DNA of 64,000 nt from Hymenobacter arizonensis (GTDB taxonomy: Bacteria; Bacteroidota; Bacteroidia; Cytophagales; Hymenobacteraceae): assembly GCF_900115775.1 (NCBI RefSeq), contig NZ_FOXS01000007.1, positions 124,001 through 188,000 of the forward strand, read 5' to 3'. The notes beneath the pieces were generated by a model. It was given only the letters and a program-made list of their open reading frames with translations, was not told the origin of the DNA and made no database searches. Made by a program: the position numbers and the translations under genes. Below, piece after piece: positions 61,942 to 64,000 of this stretch (its first letter is position 1; the number at the start of each line of letters is the position of its first letter).

Positions 61942-63156
61942 ATGCTTTCCGTTGCCGAAGCTTCTGCCCGCGTGCTCGCCACTGTGCGCCCACTGCCGCC
62001 CGAGACCGTGCCCCTGCCCCAAGCCCTGGGTCGCGTGCTGGCCGAAAATCTTGTGGCCGACCGCGACTTTCCGCCCTTCAGCCGGGTAGCCATGGATGGC
62101 ATCGCTGTGGTGCACGCCGCCTGGGCCGGTGGCCAGACGGAGTTCATCATCGAGCACACCCAATACGCCGGCGCACCGCCCCAGCCGCTACAAAACAGCC
62201 AGGCGGCCGTGGAGGTGATGACCGGCGCCGTGCTCCCCCCCGGCACCGACGTGGTGGTGCGCTACGAGGACATTCAGCTGGAAAGTAACCGCGCTATCAT
62301 CCAAATACCGCCGCCCGATGCCCCCGGCGTCAACATTCACCGCCAAGCCGCCGACCGCCGCCGGGGTGATGTTTTACTCACGCCGGGCACCCGCCTCGGC
62401 CCGGCCGAGTTGGCCGTGGCGGCCACCGTCGGCGCGGCCGAGATAAGCGTGACCCGTGCCGCCCGCGTGGCGGTGGTGAGCACCGGCGATGAGCTGGTGG
62501 GCATCAACGAAACACCCCTGCCGCACCAGATTCGGCGTTCCAACGCCTACGCGTTGCAGGCCTTGTTTGCCCAGACGGGTGCTGAAGTGGCGCTGTTTCA
62601 CCTCACCGATGAGCTGGCCGCACTCCGCCAAGGCCTGACCAATATTCTGGGCGCGGGCTTCGATGCGGTGGTGCTGAGCGGGGCCGTGAGCAAGGGCCGC
62701 GCCGACCATTTGCCCGGTTTGCTGCGGGAGCTGGCGGTAGTCGAAATCTTTCACGAAGTAAACCAACGCCCCGGCAAGCCCATGTGGTTTGGGGCACAGG
62801 CCGCGGGGCCGGCGGTATTTGGCCTGCCCGGCAACCCGGTTTCGACGTTTCTCACGGCCTGCCGCTACGTGCGGCCCTGGCTGCGTGCCTGCATGCAGCC
62901 CGCCGAAGCTATTTCTTCGGTTGAAAAACCTTCGCCCGCCAGGCTTACCGTCGACATCAATTTTAAGCCCCAGCTAGCCCACTTTGTGCCCGTGCGGCTG
63001 ACCATAGACGAGGAAGGCCAACGCCTGGCTACGCCGCTGCGGGTGGGCGGCTCTGGCGATTTGGCCGGGCTTATTGGGGCCACCGCTTTTCTGGAGCTCC
63101 CCCCGGAGCCAGTGCTGTTTCCGGCGGGCAGCGTGTGGCCGGCGTGGGCCCTCTAA
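61942..63156 (+). CDS. moeA: MoeA, molybdopterin molybdotransferase
   Basis: Inserts molybdate into adenylated molybdopterin. The 404-residue protein shows all four MoeA domains: N-terminal domain with VAMDGIAV, the VEVMTGAVLPPGTDVVV stretch (about 91-107), the MoCF_biosynth domain with RVAVVSTGDELVG (about 173-185), LSGAVSKGRADH and FGLPGNPVSTFLTACRYVRP, and a C-terminal beta-barrel. In bacteria MogA adenylates first; no mogA is in the window. The start codon is an ATG at 61942. It is followed by a small basic peptide gene on the same strand. Confidence 0.94.
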   Translation: MLSVAEASARVLATVRPLPPETVPLPQALGRVLAENLVADRDFPPFSRVAMDGIAVVHAAWAGGQTEFIIEHTQYAGAPPQPLQNSQAAVEVMTGAVLPPGTDVVVRYEDIQLESNRAIIQIPPPDAPGVNIHRQAADRRRGDVLLTPGTRLGPAELAVAATVGAAEISVTRAARVAVVSTGDELVGINETPLPHQIRRSNAYALQALFAQTGAEVALFHLTDELAALRQGLTNILGAGFDAVVLSGAVSKGRADHLPGLLRELAVVEIFHEVNQRPGKPMWFGAQAAGPAVFGLPGNPVSTFLTACRYVRPWLRACMQPAEAISSVEKPSPARLTVDINFKPQLAHFVPVRLTIDEEGQRLATPLRVGGSGDLAGLIGATAFLELPPEPVLFPAGSVWPAWAL

Positions 63157-63268
63157 ATCAACACTCAGTCAACTTATTACGTATTGAAATAGAAGCCGCG
63201 CCACCCGCGGCAATGTGCTGATTTCTTTATGGAGCCGCCGTTCTATTTTCTCACTTTATCCTACCGTT

Positions 63269-63385
63269 ATGCCGACTAAAAAAGCAAGCACTGCCAAGAA
63301 AGACCCCTGCTGGAAAGGCTACGAGCAAGAAGGCACCAAAAAGAAGGACGGCAAGACCGTTCCCAATTGCGTCAGGAAAGACTAA
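63269..63385 (+). CDS. Small basic peptide, 38 residues, with CWKGYE...PNC motif
   Basis: Translation from the ATG at 63269 gives a 38-residue peptide, starting MPTKKASTAKKDPCWKGYEQ and ending VPNCVRKD. It has 11 Lys/Arg, two Cys separated by 19 residues and no membrane segment. Peptides with this CW-x-GY...K-x-VPNC pattern occur in phages and bacteria, as I recall, without assigned function. It has a good stop followed by a rho-independent terminator, and lies 113 bases after moeA. It is too short to rule out chance, but the motif and terminator support it. Confidence 0.65.
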   Translation: MPTKKASTAKKDPCWKGYEQEGTKKKDGKTVPNCVRKD

Positions 63386-63411
63386 GCTCCGCTTTGAATA
63401 TGCTACTACTG

Positions 63412-63452
63412 GCCCCAGCCATCGCCCATCCGGCGGCGGCTGGGGCTTTGCT
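63412..63452 (+). terminator. Intrinsic terminator after the small peptide gene
   Basis: A stem GCCCCAGCC / GGCTGGGGC with a longer internal loop is followed by TTTGCTTT. It ends the moeA-small peptide transcript ahead of the metH promoter. Confidence 0.75.
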
Positions 63453-63473
63453 TTAGCGGTTGAGCAAGCTGAG

Positions 63474-63506
63474 TTGGTTGGCTAAACGTGTCGCGTTGTA
63501 TCTTCG
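63474..63506 (+). promoter_or_regulatory. Candidate promoter of metH leader
   Basis: TATCTTCG (63499-63506) is one base off the TAnnTTTG -7 consensus. TTG at 63478-63480 gives a spacer of 18 bases. The expected start, near 63512, would place the SAM riboswitch at the very 5' end of the transcript. Confidence 0.42.
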
Positions 63507-63514
63507 CAGCACGC

Positions 63515-63620
63515 TGCTATCCAGAAAGACCGAGGGACTGGGCCCGATGACGTCTTGGCAACCTACCACGAGTAGGTGCCAACTCCCGTTTCACCGCAAT
63601 ATTGGTGAAAGAAGATGACA
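63515..63620 (+). ncRNA. SAM-I (S-box) riboswitch upstream of metH
   Basis: The S-box elements are in order: CCAGAAAGACCGAGGGACTG, GGCCCGATGA, CTTGGCAACCTACC, GTAGGTGCCAACTCC, then GGTGAAAGAAGATGA. It should turn expression down when SAM is plentiful. metH begins 74 bases after its end. P1 uses TATC with GATGA. Confidence 0.92.
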
Positions 63621-63627
63621 GCCGGAA

Positions 63628-63655
63628 CCGAACAGCATTGTTCGGGTTTCTTTCT
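63628..63655 (+). terminator. Candidate attenuator hairpin of the SAM riboswitch
   Basis: Stem CCGAACA / TGTTCGG with a 4-base loop is followed by GTTTCTTTCT, a T-rich tail. It fits a rho-independent attenuator between the aptamer and metH. Confidence 0.65.
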
Positions 63656-63693
63656 GGATACGCGCTGCTTGCCCGTTACTCAACCCGAAAGAA

Positions 63694-64000
63694 ATGCCCA
63701 CTGCCACCCTCGTCGCGCCCTCTCCCCTTCCCGAACTGCTTCGCCAGCGCCTGCTGATTCTCGACGGCGCCATGGGCACCATGATTCAGCGCCACCCGCT
63801 GACGGAGGAGGACTTTCGCGGCGCCCGCTTTGCCGACCACCCCAAGCCGTTGCGGGGCAATAATGACCTGCTGAGTTTGACGCGGCCGGATATCATCAAG
63901 GGCATTCACGCCGAGTACTTCGCCGCGGGGGCCGACATGGTGGAAACCAACACTTTTTCGGGCACCACCATCGCGCAGGCTGACTACGGCCTGGAGCACG
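63694..64000 (+). CDS. metH: MetH, cobalamin-dependent methionine synthase (N-terminus only; cut by window edge)
   Basis: Transfers a methyl group from methyltetrahydrofolate through cobalamin to homocysteine. Only the first 102 residues are in the window. They show the homocysteine-binding TIM-barrel start: LLILDGAMGTMIQ (about 20-32), GNNDLLSLTRPDIIKGIH and GADMVETNTFSGTT. This matches the Hcy domain of MetH. Later domains are not visible, so a split or short homolog (for example a stand-alone Hcy methyltransferase) cannot be fully excluded. It follows a SAM-I riboswitch and attenuator, the expected control in this group. Confidence 0.85.
   Translation, partial: MPTATLVAPSPLPELLRQRLLILDGAMGTMIQRHPLTEEDFRGARFADHPKPLRGNNDLLSLTRPDIIKGIHAEYFAAGADMVETNTFSGTTIAQADYGLEH

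Overview
The window looks like a chromosomal segment of a high-GC Bacteroidota, most likely Hymenobacter or a close Cytophagales relative. The evidence is indirect: protein family content (FecI/FecR/SusC-type TonB trio, AraC and PAS kinases, CPBP protease, PorT-like barrel), promoters fitting the Bacteroidota -7 box TAnnTTTG, few Shine-Dalgarno sequences, and many roughly 100-bp intergenic hairpins. No rRNA, tRNA, CRISPR array, insertion sequence or prophage was found, so most of the window reads as core chromosome with small accessory patches.

Layout. 1-11.5 kb: housekeeping and lipid genes (prmC, ribD, a free-Met-R-sulfoxide reductase, a glutathionylspermidine-synthase-like ligase, psd, glutamate dehydrogenase, cdsA, CPBP protease, dus, a histidine kinase). 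11.5-19.1 kb: envelope and secreted proteins, including three tandem paralogs with a four-cysteine N-terminal domain, and an APC permease. 19.5-30 kb: AraC regulator, three histidine kinases and a response regulator, an LpxR-like lipid A deacylase, a DMT exporter and hemA. One of these kinases carries an ethylene-receptor-like membrane domain. 30-43.2 kb: FdhF/YdeP-type molybdoenzyme, a small unknown protein, fdhD, a sigma/anti-sigma/TonB-receptor trio, AEC and dicarboxylate transporters, and a MOT1-type molybdate transporter. 43.2-53 kb: thioesterase preceded by a cobalamin riboswitch, three MFS transporters, an SDR/cupin pair and a large hybrid kinase. 54-63.2 kb: molybdenum cofactor genes moaA, moaD, moaE, a mobA fusion, moaC and moeA, interrupted by a barrel protein, an S41 protease and a PRISE-like reductase. 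The window ends in metH behind a SAM-I riboswitch.

How the parts fit. Molybdenum is the clearest theme: uptake (MOT1), cofactor synthesis (moaACDE, moeA, mobA), enzyme sulfuration (fdhD) and a consumer (FdhF/YdeP-like) all lie within 33 kb, though not in one operon. moeB and mogA are not visible here. Methionine and B12 form a second theme: a B12-dependent methionine synthase under SAM control, and an apparently stranded cobalamin riboswitch 20 kb away. Eleven intergenic inverted repeats of seven sequence types punctuate the window and in two places fill the gap between adjacent genes almost to the base.
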